NCBI RefSeq assembly: GCF_010682065.1
Contig: NZ_JAAGWG010000019.1
Span: 41,115-105,114, forward strand
Direction: 5' to 3'
Source of the DNA: Blastococcus saxobsidens
GTDB taxonomy: Bacteria; Actinomycetota; Actinomycetes; Mycobacteriales; Geodermatophilaceae
Length of the DNA stretch: 64,000 bases
Part shown: piece by piece, positions 46,111 to 54,684 of the stretch
Layout of the letters: every line of letters starts with the position of its first letter
Position numbering within the stretch: position 1 is the stretch's first letter
Notes under the pieces: generated by a model
What the model was told of the DNA's origin: nothing
The model's database searches: none
Seen by the model: only the letters and a program-made list of their open reading frames with translations
Translations under genes and position numbers: made by a program

Positions 46111-48594
46111 CAGCACCGACTCCAGCTCGTCGGGCTTGATGAGGACGTCCCGGGCCTTGGACCCCTCGGAGGGGCCGACGATGCCGCGGCTCTCCATGAG
46201 GTCCATGAGCCGCCCGGCCTTGGCGAAGCCGACCCGCAGCTTGCGCTGCAGCATCGACGTGGAGCCGAACTGACTGGTGACGATGAGCTCGACCGCCTGC
46301 AGCAGCAGGTCCAGGTCACCGCCGATGTCCTCGTCGATCTCCTTCTGCTCACCGGCCGCGGAGCCGGCGGAGAAGACCTCCTCGCGGTACTCGGGCTCGG
46401 CCTGCCGCTTGCTGAACTCGACGACCGCCTCGATCTCGGCGTCGGACACGAAGGCGCCCTGGACGCGCATCGGCTTGCCCGCGCCGATCGGCATGAAGAG
46501 CGCGTCACCCATGCCGATGAGCTTCTCCGCGCCGGGCTGGTCGAGGATGACCCGGCTGTCGGTGAGGCTGGAGGTGGAGAAGGCCAGGCGCGAGGGCACG
46601 TTGGCCTTGATCAGCCCGGTGACGACGTCGACCGACGGGCGCTGCGTGGCCAGGATCAGGTGGATGCCCGCGGCACGCGCCTTCTGGGTGATCCGGACGA
46701 TGTGCTCCTCCACGTCGCGGGGGGCCACCATCATCAGGTCGGCGAGCTCGTCGACGATCGCCAGGATGTAGGGGTAGCGGCGGTAGACCCGCTCGCTGCC
46801 CGGGGGCACGGTGATCTCGCCCTTGTCGACCTTGCGGTTGAAGTCGTCGATGTGCCGCACACCCGTGGACTTCATGTCCTGGTAGCGCTGCTCCATCTCC
46901 TCGACCAGCCAGGCCAGCGCGGTGGCGGCCTTCTTGGGGTCGGTGATGATCGGCGTGATCAGGTGCGGGATGCCGTCGTAGGGCGTCAGCTCGACCATCT
47001 TCGGGTCGACCAGGATCATCCGCAGCTGGTCGGGCGTCGCGCGCAGCAGCAGCGAGGTCAGGATCGAGTTGACGCAGCTGGACTTACCGGCACCGGTGGC
47101 GCCGGCGACCAGCAGGTGGGGCATCTTCGCCAGGTTGGCGCAGACGAAGCCGCCCTCGATGTCCTTGCCGAGGCCGACCAGCATCGGGTGCGGGTCCTGC
47201 TTGGCCGCGCCGGACCGGAGGACGTCGCCGAGCGACACCTTCTCGCGGTCGGTGTTGGGCACCTCGATGCCGACGGCGGACTTGCCCGGGATCGGCGCCA
47301 GGATGCGGATGTTGTCGTTGGCCACCGCGTAGGCCATGTTGCGGGTCAGCGCGGTGATCTTCTCGACCTTGACGCCCTGGCCGAGCTCGACCTCGTACCG
47401 GGTGACCGTCGGGCCGCGGGTGAAGCCGGTGACGGCGGCGTCGATGTTGAACTGGTCGAGCACGCCGCTGATCGCCTCGATGGCGACGTCGTTGGCCTTC
47501 GACCGGGCCCGCGGCGGGTCGCCGGGCCGCAGCATGGACAGCGCCGGGAGGACGTAGTCGCCCTCGACCGGCTGGATGGACAGCTGCTCCGGCTCGGTGA
47601 TCGGCGGCAGGTCCTCGGGCGGGGACGTGCGGTCCACGATCGGCGGTCGCGCGGCCGGTACCGGCGGCGGGGACGCCAGCACGGTGTGCTCGGGCTCGGT
47701 GGTGCGGGTCGCCTCGGGGGCCTCGGCGTAGGCGGCGTGGTCGATGGGCCCGGTGGTGAGCAGGTCCTCCGACAGGGAACGGCGACGGCGGCTCTTGGGA
47801 GCCGGCTCCTCGTCCTCCTCCTCGTCGTCGTACTCGTCGTAGTCCTCGTCGTAGTCGTCCCGGCCCAGCAGGCGGTCGGTGAACTCACGCAGCCGCTCGG
47901 GGATCTGGTGGACCGGCGTCGCGGTGATGACGAGCAGCCCGAAGAACGCGAGCAGGAACAGCAGGACGACGGCGACGACCGCCCCCAGCCCGGCGACCAG
48001 CGGCGTGCCGACCGCCCAGCCGACGAGCCCACCGGAGCCCGGGACGCCGTTCTGCGGGTCGCCCCCGGCACCGAGCACCTGGGCGATGCCGAGGATCGAG
48101 GCGATCGTGCACAGCCAGCCGATGACCAGCCGGCCACGCGCCTCGGGACGCGGCCCGCGGCGCAGCAGCCGCAGGGCGGCGAAGAAGAGGACGACGGGCA
48201 GCGCCATCACCAGCGACCCGATGACCCAGCGGACGCCGTCGGTCAGCGCGGTCCCCACGGGCCCGATGCCGTTGCTCCACGCGGCGGCGCCGAGCACGAT
48301 CGCGAGCCCGAGGACGGCCAGGCCGACCCCGTCACGGCGGTGCTCCGGGGCGAGCGGCTCGGCCTCCTCCGGCCGGGCGACCGAGCGGGCGAGCCCGCCG
48401 GCCCCCCGCGCGAGCAGGTTCCACCCCCCGCTGGCGATGCGCCAGAAACCGGGACCGGACGGCTGCTTCTTCTTGGCGGCCGGACGGCGATTGGGAGCGC
48501 GCTTGGCGGGCGGCCGCTTCTTGCTCGCCGCCGTCGATCCGGACCGGCTGCGGGTGGCGGCCGGCCGGCGCGTCGACGTGGTGCGGGCAGGCAT
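46084..48594 (-). CDS. ftsK: DNA translocase FtsK
   Basis: 836 residues. After a basic N-terminus come four membrane helices (about 90-240), an acidic linker ([18 protein letters not shown]), and the motor with Walker [10 protein letters not shown] near residue 495 and Walker [14 protein letters not shown]. The C-terminal gamma winged helix ([28 protein letters not shown]) reads KOPS. It pumps chromosome ends at the septum. TACCGT lies seven bases before the ATG. The last codons are duplicated downstream in a tandem repeat. Confidence 0.95.
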   Translation of the reverse strand: MPARTTSTRRPAATRSRSGSTAASKKRPPAKRAPNRRPAAKKKQPSGPGFWRIASGGWNLLARGAGGLARSVARPEEAEPLAPEHRRDGVGLAVLGLAIVLGAAAWSNGIGPVGTALTDGVRWVIGSLVMALPVVLFFAALRLLRRGPRPEARGRLVIGWLCTIASILGIAQVLGAGGDPQNGVPGSGGLVGWAVGTPLVAGLGAVVAVVLLFLLAFFGLLVITATPVHQIPERLREFTDRLLGRDDYDEDYDEYDDEEEDEEPAPKSRRRRSLSEDLLTTGPIDHAAYAEAPEATRTTEPEHTVLASPPPVPAARPPIVDRTSPPEDLPPITEPEQLSIQPVEGDYVLPALSMLRPGDPPRARSKANDVAIEAISGVLDQFNIDAAVTGFTRGPTVTRYEVELGQGVKVEKITALTRNMAYAVANDNIRILAPIPGKSAVGIEVPNTDREKVSLGDVLRSGAAKQDPHPMLVGLGKDIEGGFVCANLAKMPHLLVAGATGAGKSSCVNSILTSLLLRATPDQLRMILVDPKMVELTPYDGIPHLITPIITDPKKAATALAWLVEEMEQRYQDMKSTGVRHIDDFNRKVDKGEITVPPGSERVYRRYPYILAIVDELADLMMVAPRDVEEHIVRITQKARAAGIHLILATQRPSVDVVTGLIKANVPSRLAFSTSSLTDSRVILDQPGAEKLIGMGDALFMPIGAGKPMRVQGAFVSDAEIEAVVEFSKRQAEPEYREEVFSAGSAAGEQKEIDEDIGGDLDLLLQAVELIVTSQFGSTSMLQRKLRVGFAKAGRLMDLMESRGIVGPSEGSKARDVLIKPDELESVLFTLRGGAA

Positions 48595-48601
48595 GCGTCA
48601 G

Positions 48602-48607
48602 ACGGTA
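48602..48607 (-). promoter_or_regulatory. -10 element for leaderless ftsK
   Basis: TACCGT on the minus strand, separated by seven bases from the ATG at 48594. Confidence 0.5.
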
Positions 48608-48743
48608 AGCCCGCCGAGGGCCCGGAACGGGCAGGCCGGGCATCGTGTCCCCCACCTCGCCAGCTCCCCCATAACGTCACACGCACGGGAAACGGCCGTC
48701 GGACGTGCCCGGGGATCGACGGATCGGGTCGGCATTCCGTCGA

Positions 48744-49106
48744 TCACAGCTCGATCGGCATCCCGTGCGGCGTGCGTGCGGCGGCCTCGTGCCAGGCTCT
48801 CGTCGCCCGCTCGATGTCCTCCTGGCTCGCGATGCCGCGGTTCCGGAGCATCTCTGCCAGTGCGTCGGCCCAGCGCTCGTAGTAGTCGCTGCCGTCGGGC
48901 CGGCCATCGGAGACGTGCCGCCCCAGGGTGCGCGCCCACTCCGACCACGTGAACGCACCCGCCTCGTGCAGGGTCACGGTCATCGCGAAGACCTGAGCCT
49001 GCCAGGGAGCGGCGAAGACCTGCTCGCCGCCGGGCGGTGGCAGCGGCAGCTCGGTGCCCGCAGCCGCGGAGATGCGCGCCAGCGTCGCGGCGGCGGTCGT
49101 GTCCAT
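48744..49106 (-). CDS. Nitrile hydratase accessory/activator protein
   Basis: 120 residues, homologous to the nitrile hydratase beta-subunit N-terminal region (FAAPWQAQVFAMTVTLHEAGAFTWSEWARTLG, YYERWADALAEML). Such small proteins (P14K type) deliver cobalt to the alpha subunit and exchange into the holoenzyme. It is the third gene of the alpha-beta-activator operon; its ATG overlaps the beta stop by one base. Confidence 0.88.
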   Translation of the reverse strand: MDTTAAATLARISAAAGTELPLPPPGGEQVFAAPWQAQVFAMTVTLHEAGAFTWSEWARTLGRHVSDGRPDGSDYYERWADALAEMLRNRGIASQEDIERATRAWHEAAARTPHGMPIEL

Positions 49107-49738
49107 CAGGCGGCCTCCAGGTAGGGCTCCCAGGCGTCGATCGACACGGTGACGGTGGGGTCGGCGTCCTGGCCCCAGAGCTCCTCTGCGCGGAACTCGA
49201 CGGTGTAGAGCCATTCGGGGGTGGGGTCCGGCTCCTGACCGAGCGGCACGGCATGGCGATCGGGGAAGACGTGCGCGCCACGGACCGCGAGCACGGTGCC
49301 GACCCGGCCACGCGCGTAGCGGGGCAGGCGCGTGTGCCCGCTCGGGTTGATGGTGCGGGTCCGCACCGGCTGGCCCGCCCGGAAGACCGGCCCGGCCCCG
49401 ATGCGCCGCTCGTAGCTCGACCGTGACGAGAACAGCCCGGTGAGCTCCTCGGCGGTGCGCGCCCTGAGGCCCTCCCGGTCCAGGAGCTCCAGCTCGCGGA
49501 CCGCGTTCTCCACCGCGCGGAACCAGATGCGGTAGTAGCTGCTGGCCAGGTACTCGGCCGGGGGCAGGGACTCGCGCTCGTGCCGCATCTGGTCGATGTT
49601 CCAGAGCCCGAGCGCGCCCAGTGCGAGCGTGATGGCGAAGGCGCGCCTCTCCCACTCGGCGTGGAACGGAGGTTCCCCGGGCTCCGGGAGGACCGGTCCG
49701 AACCCCTGCATGCCCCCCGTGTCGTGCACGCCGTTCAC
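49106..49738 (-). CDS. nthB: Nitrile hydratase beta subunit
   Basis: 210 residues. [15 protein letters not shown] at the start is the beta-subunit hallmark. The C-terminal SH3-like barrel ([37 protein letters not shown]) is intact. With the alpha subunit it hydrates nitriles to amides. The GTG overlaps the alpha stop (GTGA). Confidence 0.93.
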   Translation of the reverse strand: MNGVHDTGGMQGFGPVLPEPGEPPFHAEWERRAFAITLALGALGLWNIDQMRHERESLPPAEYLASSYYRIWFRAVENAVRELELLDREGLRARTAEELTGLFSSRSSYERRIGAGPVFRAGQPVRTRTINPSGHTRLPRYARGRVGTVLAVRGAHVFPDRHAVPLGQEPDPTPEWLYTVEFRAEELWGQDADPTVTVSIDAWEPYLEAA

Positions 49739-50373
49739 CGGGCGGCTCCCGACGGTGCGTGGACGAGCCCGGTGCCGATCATGCTGTCCCGGGTCACGAG
49801 CTCGGCCAGTCGCTCCTCGCTCATGCCGTCCGTCCCCTCGGGACGCAGCGGGATGACCAGGTAGCGCATCTCCGCCGTCGAGTCCCAGACCTTGATCTCG
49901 GTGCCCTCGGGCAACGAGACGCCGAAATCCGCCAGCACTCCGCGCGGGTCGATGACCACCTTCGACCGGTAGGCCGGCGATTTGTACCAGACCGGCGGAA
50001 GCCCGAGCACGGGCCACGGGTAGCACGAGCAGAGGGTGCACACCACCATGTTGTGGCGCTCGGGGGTGTTCTCCAGGGCGACCATGTGCTCCCCCTGGCG
50101 CCCCACGTGCCCCAGCGAGGCGATGGCGGCGTCCGCGTCCTCGAGCAGCCACCGCCGGTAGTCCGCGTCGGTCCAGGCCTTGGCGACGACCTGGGCACCG
50201 TTGTGCGGACCGACCTCCTTCTCGTAGCGCTCCACCACGGCATCCAGGGCGGCCCGGTCCACCAGGCCCTTCTCCGTCAGCAGGGTCTCGAGCGCGCGGA
50301 CCTTCGCTTCCATCTCGGACAGTTCGCTGTACTGCGGGTGGTCGTGGTCGTGGTCGTGGTCGTGATCGCTCAT
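49735..50373 (-). CDS. nthA: Cobalt-type nitrile hydratase alpha subunit
   Basis: 212 residues. The metal site is CTLCSC at residues 112-117; Thr113 marks the non-corrin cobalt class (iron enzymes have Ser). Cys115 and Cys117 would be oxidised. Conserved [13 protein letters not shown] and [20 protein letters not shown] flank it. Residues 3-12 are five Asp-His pairs, a possible metal-binding tail. The ATG overlaps the stop of a 15-codon ORF and has no ribosome site of its own. No nitrilase, amidase or cobalt transporter gene is adjacent. Confidence 0.94.
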   Translation of the reverse strand: MSDHDHDHDHDHPQYSELSEMEAKVRALETLLTEKGLVDRAALDAVVERYEKEVGPHNGAQVVAKAWTDADYRRWLLEDADAAIASLGHVGRQGEHMVALENTPERHNMVVCTLCSCYPWPVLGLPPVWYKSPAYRSKVVIDPRGVLADFGVSLPEGTEIKVWDSTAEMRYLVIPLRPEGTDGMSEERLAELVTRDSMIGTGLVHAPSGAAR

Positions 50374-50417
50374 CGGTGGTCGGGGCTCCGGGCCGCTCGG
50401 CGGCCCCACCGCCCCAT
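50370..50417 (-). CDS. Possible 15-residue leader peptide coupled to nthA
   Basis: ATG 50417 starts [15 protein letters not shown], stopping at a TGA that overlaps the nthA ATG (ATGA). AGAGGG lies seven bases upstream in a purine-rich tract, a much better site than that of nthA itself. Ribosomes finishing it could restart on nthA. The peptide has no recognisable function; it could also be chance. Confidence 0.4.
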   Translation of the reverse strand: MGRWGRRAARSPDHR

Positions 50418-50561
50418 CCCCCTTCCCTCTCGGAGGTGCGTCCCGCCCCGGTCGACCGTGCCGTCCCCGGTGGAGGGACGGTGGCTCGCCGCGGGCGCTG
50501 CGGCGCCGTCCGTCGCGAGGCATCCACTGCCCGGAGCGGCGTCCGGAACCACTGTGCACGC

Positions 50562-50567
50562 ACGCTA
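50562..50567 (-). promoter_or_regulatory. Possible -10 element for the nitrile hydratase operon
   Basis: TAGCGT on the minus strand, about 190 bases before nthA. If used, it gives a long GC-rich leader (50374-50555) with the short ORF near its end. The gap 50418-50651 holds no other gene; no known riboswitch was recognised. Confidence 0.35.
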
Positions 50568-50638
50568 GTGGCCGGTCTGCCGACCGGCTACAGGTCCGGA
50601 CCGGTCCGCCGAGGTCCGACCACCCGGGCGAACGCGGC

Positions 50639-50644
50639 TACCGT
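50639..50644 (+). promoter_or_regulatory. -10 element for the leaderless peptidase gene
   Basis: TACCGT ends seven bases before the ATG at 50652. Confidence 0.5.
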
Positions 50645-50651
50645 GACCGGC

Positions 50652-52601
50652 ATGAGCGCCCCGCTCCCCCACGGCAGCTGGCCCACCCCGATCACCTCCG
50701 AGCTGGTGGTCCGCACGGCGGCCAGGCTGGAGGAGGTCGTCGTTGACGGCAGCGACGTCTGGTGGTCCGAGGCCCGCCCGGCCGAGGGCGGCCGGTCGGT
50801 GCTCGTCCGCCGCTCCGCCGACGGCGCGGTCGTCGACGTCCTCCCCGCCCCGTGGAACGCGCGCACCCGGGTGCACGAGTACGGCGGTGGCTCGTGGACG
50901 GTCTCCGGCGGCGTCCTGTGGTTCACGGACTACTCGGACCAGCGGCTGTACCGGATCGGCACCGACGGCTCTCCCGTCGTCGTGAGCCCGGAGCCGGCGA
51001 TCCCGGCGGGCGTGCGGTACGCGGACCTGCGGATCACCCCCGACGGCGTGCTGGCCGTGCGCGAGACGCACAGCGCGTCGGGTGCCGCGGCCGACGTGGT
51101 CGACGAGATCGTCCGGGTGCGACCCGACGGCGGTTCCCAGGTGCTGGTGAGGGGGCCGGACTTCGTCTCCGACCCGCGGCTGTCGGCCGACGGATCGCTG
51201 TGCTGGCTGCAGTGGGACCACCCCGCCATGCCCTGGGACGCCGCCCAGCTGGTCGTTCGGTCGGGTGACGGTAACGAGATGGTCGTAGCCGGTGGCCCCG
51301 GCGAGTCGGTGGTCCAGCCGACGTGGGGGCCCGACGGCTCGCTGTGGTTCCTCTGCGACCGCACCGACGTCTGGTCGCTCTACCGGTGGCGCCCGGACGG
51401 CGGGACGGACCTGGTGCTGGACGTCGGCAGCGACATCGCCGGCCCGCAGTGGCGGTTCGACCAGAGCCGGTTCGCCCTGATGGACGACGGGCGGATCGCG
51501 CTCGCCTACGGCCGTGACGGCGCCGACCGGCTCGCGGTCCTCTCCCCCGGCGGCGACCTCCGCGAGCTCGACCTGCCCTACGCCTCGTTCTCCTTCGTGC
51601 GCGCGCAGGGCGCCCGGATCGTCTGCGCGGCCGGCGGACCGGCGGCGGAGCGGGTGGTGCTGTCCGTCGACGCCGACGGCGGGTCCGTCGAGGTGCTGCG
51701 CCCCGCCCGCGACCTCGGGCTCGACCCGGCCTGGTTCTCCCGCCCCGAGTTCGTGACCTTCCCGACCCCGGACGACGGCACCGGCATCGAGGTGGCCCAC
51801 GCGGTGGTCTACCCGCCCACCAACCCTGAGGCGAGCGCCCCGCAGGGCGAGCTCCCCCCGCTGATCGTGATGGTGCACGGTGGGCCGACGTCCAGCCACG
51901 ACCGCGTGCTGAACCTCGAGATCCAGTACTTCACGTCCCGCGGCTTCTGCGTCGCGCACGTGGACTACCGGGGCTCCACCGGGTACGGCCGCCGGTACCG
52001 CGACGCGCTGCAGGGCCGCTGGGGCGTCGTCGACCTGGACGACGTCGTGGCCTGCGCGCAGCACCTCGCCGACGCCGGACGGGTGGATCCTCGGCGGATG
52101 GCGATCCGCGGTGGCTCGGCCGGCGGCTACACGGTGCTCGCCGCGCTCAGCATGCGCCCGGGCGTCTTCACCGCCGGGGCCAGCCACTTCGGCGTCGCCG
52201 ACCTGGGGGCACTGGCCGCCGAGACCCACAAGTTCGAGTCGCGGTACCTCGACGGCCTGGTGGCGCCCTACGACCCGGATGCGGGCCCCTCGGGCAACCC
52301 GGTCCACGCCGAGCGGTCGCCGATCAACCACGTCGACAGCTTCGACACCCCGCTCGCCGTGTTCCAGGGCTCCGAGGACGCGGTCGTCCCGCCGTCGCAG
52401 GCCGAGGCGATCGTGGCGGCGCTGCGGGAGCGGGGCGTGCCGCACGCCTACCTGCTCTTCCCCGGCGAGCAGCACGGCTTCCGCAAGGCGGAGAACATCC
52501 GCGCGGCCCTGGACGGCGAGCTCTCTTTCTACGCGCAGGTCTGGGGCTTCGAGCTGCCGGCCGCCGAGGGCATCGCGCCGATCGAGGTCGTGGGCCGCTA
52601 G
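50652..52601 (+). CDS. S9-family prolyl oligopeptidase-like serine peptidase
   Basis: 649 residues. An N-terminal beta-propeller (about 1-380) is followed by an alpha/beta-hydrolase domain: HGGPTSSHDR oxyanion region, nucleophile Ser in RGGSAGGYT, Asp in FQGSEDAVVPPSQ and His in PGEQHGFRKAENI. It should cleave short peptides in the cytoplasm (no signal peptide), acylaminoacyl/dipeptidyl peptidase-like. It is divergent from the nitrile hydratase operon and ends just before the sigma-factor promoter. Confidence 0.92.
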   Translation: MSAPLPHGSWPTPITSELVVRTAARLEEVVVDGSDVWWSEARPAEGGRSVLVRRSADGAVVDVLPAPWNARTRVHEYGGGSWTVSGGVLWFTDYSDQRLYRIGTDGSPVVVSPEPAIPAGVRYADLRITPDGVLAVRETHSASGAAADVVDEIVRVRPDGGSQVLVRGPDFVSDPRLSADGSLCWLQWDHPAMPWDAAQLVVRSGDGNEMVVAGGPGESVVQPTWGPDGSLWFLCDRTDVWSLYRWRPDGGTDLVLDVGSDIAGPQWRFDQSRFALMDDGRIALAYGRDGADRLAVLSPGGDLRELDLPYASFSFVRAQGARIVCAAGGPAAERVVLSVDADGGSVEVLRPARDLGLDPAWFSRPEFVTFPTPDDGTGIEVAHAVVYPPTNPEASAPQGELPPLIVMVHGGPTSSHDRVLNLEIQYFTSRGFCVAHVDYRGSTGYGRRYRDALQGRWGVVDLDDVVACAQHLADAGRVDPRRMAIRGGSAGGYTVLAALSMRPGVFTAGASHFGVADLGALAAETHKFESRYLDGLVAPYDPDAGPSGNPVHAERSPINHVDSFDTPLAVFQGSEDAVVPPSQAEAIVAALRERGVPHAYLLFPGEQHGFRKAENIRAALDGELSFYAQVWGFELPAAEGIAPIEVVGR

Positions 52602-52607
52602 AGGTCC

Positions 52608-52635
52608 GGTGAACGCTGCAGCCGTGGCGGCCGTA
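52608..52635 (+). promoter_or_regulatory. Candidate ECF promoter of the sigma-factor operon
   Basis: GGTGAACG (52608-52615), 16-base spacer, CGTA (52632-52635), 38 bases upstream of the sigma GTG. The same elements with identical spacing occur before the CHRD gene. The TGAAC/CGT pattern is like promoters of mycobacterial SigL-type ECF factors, so the sigma factor probably transcribes its own gene. Confidence 0.7.
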
Positions 52636-52672
52636 CCAACGGGACAGGTACAGGCACGGAGGGAGAACGGCT

Positions 52673-53218
52673 GTGGCGCGACGGCGCGAGCACGCGGCAT
52701 CCCAGGAGCTCGACGTCCGCGCCGCCTACAACGCCCACGGGCCCGAGATCTACCGCTTCGCCCTGCGCCAGCTGGGGGACGGCGGCGCGGCGCAGGACGT
52801 CGTCCAGGAGGTGTTCCTGCGGGCCTGGCGCGCGATGCACTCCTATGATCCGCAGCTGGCGAGCCTGCGCACCTGGTTGTTCGCCATCGCGCGCAACGTC
52901 GTCGTCGACGAGGCGCGCAGATTCGCCGTCCGTCCGTGGCAGCGGGACCTCACCGACGGCAGCGACCTCGATGCCACGGTCGGCACGGGGGGTGCGGCCC
53001 TGGACGAGCGGCTCGTGGACTCGTGGGTGGTCGAGGAGGCTCTCCGGCGGATCAGCGACGATCACCGGACCGCGATCGTGCAGACCCATCTGCGCGGTAG
53101 GTCCCACGACGAGGTCGCCGCCGAGCTGGGCATCCCGGTGGGCACGCTGCGGAGCCGGGTGTTCTACGGATTGAAGGCCCTGCGCCTGGCGATGGAGGAG
53201 ATGGGGGTGGAGCCGTGA
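52673..53218 (+). CDS. ECF sigma factor
   Basis: 181 residues, GGAGGGA before the GTG. Region 2 (about 18-85: YRFALRQLGDGGAAQDVVQEVFLRAWRAMHSYD, LRTWLFAIARNVVVDEARR) and region 4 (about 120-175: ALRRISDDHRTAIVQTHLRGRSHDEVAAELGIPVGTLRSRVFYGLKALR). No regions 1 or 3. It overlaps the anti-sigma gene by four bases. The arrangement and the promoter pattern resemble SigL/RslA of mycobacteria. Confidence 0.93.
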   Translation: MARRREHAASQELDVRAAYNAHGPEIYRFALRQLGDGGAAQDVVQEVFLRAWRAMHSYDPQLASLRTWLFAIARNVVVDEARRFAVRPWQRDLTDGSDLDATVGTGGAALDERLVDSWVVEEALRRISDDHRTAIVQTHLRGRSHDEVAAELGIPVGTLRSRVFYGLKALRLAMEEMGVEP

Positions 53219-53898
53219 ACGAGCGACCGGCGGACGGGCACCGGGCCCTGCGGGAGCAGCTGGGGGTCTACGCGCTGGGCCACGGCACCGCCGCCGAGCG
53301 AGCCGCGGTACGCGCCCACCTCGACGGCTGCGCCGACTGCCGGGCGGAGCTGGCAGCACTGGCCCCCCTGCGGGCCCGGTTGGCCGACGCCGATCCCGCA
53401 CGGCTCGACGAGGTACCGCCGGTCCCGCCGGGGCTGGGCGAGGCCGTGCTGGCCCGCATCGCGGCCGAGGAGGCCGAGCGGCCGGTGGACCTGGGGTCCC
53501 GGCGGCGTCGGAACCGGACGCTGGCCGCGGCCGCCGCGGTGGGTGTCGCGGCGGCCGGGTTCGGCGCCGGCTGGTTGGTCCGGCCGGTTCCTGAGCAGCC
53601 ACCGCGCGAGGCCGTCGCCGTCCAGGTCGCGGCCGAGGACATCACCGCGTCGGCCGATGTGGTTCCGCACACCTGGGGCGTGGAGGTGCAGCTCGCCGGC
53701 CAGGGCTTCACCGCCGGGGAGGTCTACCGCGTGTCGGTCACCGAGGAGGACGGCGACGTCGTGCCCGCCGGGCAGTTCCTCGGGGTCGGGCCCGCACGGT
53801 TGGTGTGCAACCTGAACTCGTCGGTGCTCCGGGAGGACGCCGCGGGCTTCGAGGTGGTCGACGCCGACGGCTCGGTGGTCCTCCGCTCGACTTTCTGA
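53215..53898 (+). CDS. Zinc-type membrane anti-sigma factor
   Basis: 227 residues. The N-terminal ZAS domain has HLDGCADC (HX3CX2C), the redox-responsive zinc site. A membrane helix lies at about 102-120 (LAAAAAVGVAAAGFGAGWLV), and an extracytoplasmic RskA-like beta domain covers about 140-227. It should hold the sigma factor inactive until an envelope or oxidative signal releases it. GTG start overlaps the sigma stop. Confidence 0.9.
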   Translation: MNERPADGHRALREQLGVYALGHGTAAERAAVRAHLDGCADCRAELAALAPLRARLADADPARLDEVPPVPPGLGEAVLARIAAEEAERPVDLGSRRRRNRTLAAAAAVGVAAAGFGAGWLVRPVPEQPPREAVAVQVAAEDITASADVVPHTWGVEVQLAGQGFTAGEVYRVSVTEEDGDVVPAGQFLGVGPARLVCNLNSSVLREDAAGFEVVDADGSVVLRSTF

Positions 53899-53904
53899 GT
53901 GATC

Positions 53905-53932
53905 GGTGAACGTGGGCCGGCCGGGCTCCGTA
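53905..53932 (+). promoter_or_regulatory. Second candidate ECF promoter, before the CHRD gene
   Basis: GGTGAACG (53905-53912), 16-base spacer, CGTA (53929-53932), 37 bases upstream of the CHRD GTG. It repeats the promoter at 52608 exactly in both boxes and in spacing, while the spacer sequence differs. Confidence 0.7.
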
Positions 53933-53968
53933 GGTACGGGTGACCGTCCACCGATCCCAGGAGCTCCC

Positions 53969-54682
53969 GTGACCCGCATGCGCCCCACCGCCGCCCGAAC
54001 CGCCCTCGTCGCCGGTGCCGCCGGCGCCCTCGTCCTCACGGGTGGCGCCGTCGCCTCCGCCGAGACCGAGGTGTCCCCGCCCTCGACCTTCACCAGCGCC
54101 TTCACCGCCATGGCGACGCCGGACATGGTCGTCAACTCCGACGGGGAGCCCACGCCGGGCACGGCCGGGGCGTCCGGGACCTTCACGTACCGGATCAATG
54201 CCGACCTCGAGGTCATCTGCTACGACATCTCGGTCCAGGGCATCACGCCGCCCTACGAGAGCCCCGCGAAGACGGCCACCCACATCCACGAGGCCGGTGC
54301 CGGCGAGTCCGGTCCCCCGCGGATCGCGTTCCCCAACCCCGAGGACGACGGCTCGGGCACGCTGGTGAGCAGCGGCTGCCTGGAGGGCCCGTTCACGACC
54401 GGAGTGGCTCCCGAGGGCACCGACACCGGTGAGGGCTTCACCTTGGCCGAGATCGAGGCGAACCCGTCGGCCTTCTTCACCGACACCCACACCGCGGCCA
54501 ACCCGGCCGGAGCGGTCCGCGGCCAGCTGACCGAGATCCCGGTCGGCGGCGTCGAGACCGGCGCCGGTGGCACGGCCGTGGACTCCTCGTCCTCTGCGGT
54601 CCTGCCCGCAGTGGCCGGCCTGGGTGCGCTCGCCGCGGCCGGGGCGGTCGTCCTCCGCCGCCGCGCCACCACGGAGAACTGA
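53969..54682 (+). CDS. Secreted CHRD-domain protein, candidate sortase substrate
   Basis: 237 residues; AGGAG precedes the GTG. Signal peptide to about residue 33 (AVASAETE). A CHRD (chordin/SOG) domain covers about 38-190, with TATHIHEAGAGESGPPRI and NPAGAVRGQLTEI, the conserved ends of the family. A linker leads to a C-terminal LPAVAG, a hydrophobic helix and a basic RRRATTEN tail: the layout of a sortase signal, but without LPXTG. It is followed two bases later by a class F sortase. Binding partner unknown. Confidence 0.85.
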   Translation: MTRMRPTAARTALVAGAAGALVLTGGAVASAETEVSPPSTFTSAFTAMATPDMVVNSDGEPTPGTAGASGTFTYRINADLEVICYDISVQGITPPYESPAKTATHIHEAGAGESGPPRIAFPNPEDDGSGTLVSSGCLEGPFTTGVAPEGTDTGEGFTLAEIEANPSAFFTDTHTAANPAGAVRGQLTEIPVGGVETGAGGTAVDSSSSAVLPAVAGLGALAAAGAVVLRRRATTEN

Positions 54683-54684
54683 CG

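Noticed and set aside
45864..46508. Long N-terminal extension of rimO through the repeat
   Set aside because: The extension is made from the 69-bp repeat and the antisense of ftsK; RimO homologues begin at the chosen site and TACGAT is six bases upstream.
45910..48882. 990-codon plus-strand open frame across ftsK
   Set aside because: Antisense shadow of ftsK; its start lies in the 69-bp repeat and the translation has no domain features.
50374..50560. Possible cobalt or B12 riboswitch in the nitrile hydratase leader, or an N-terminal extension of nthA
   Set aside because: No conserved riboswitch core seen. The in-frame extension is Arg/Gly/Pro-rich and lacks homology to alpha subunits, which start near the chosen ATG.
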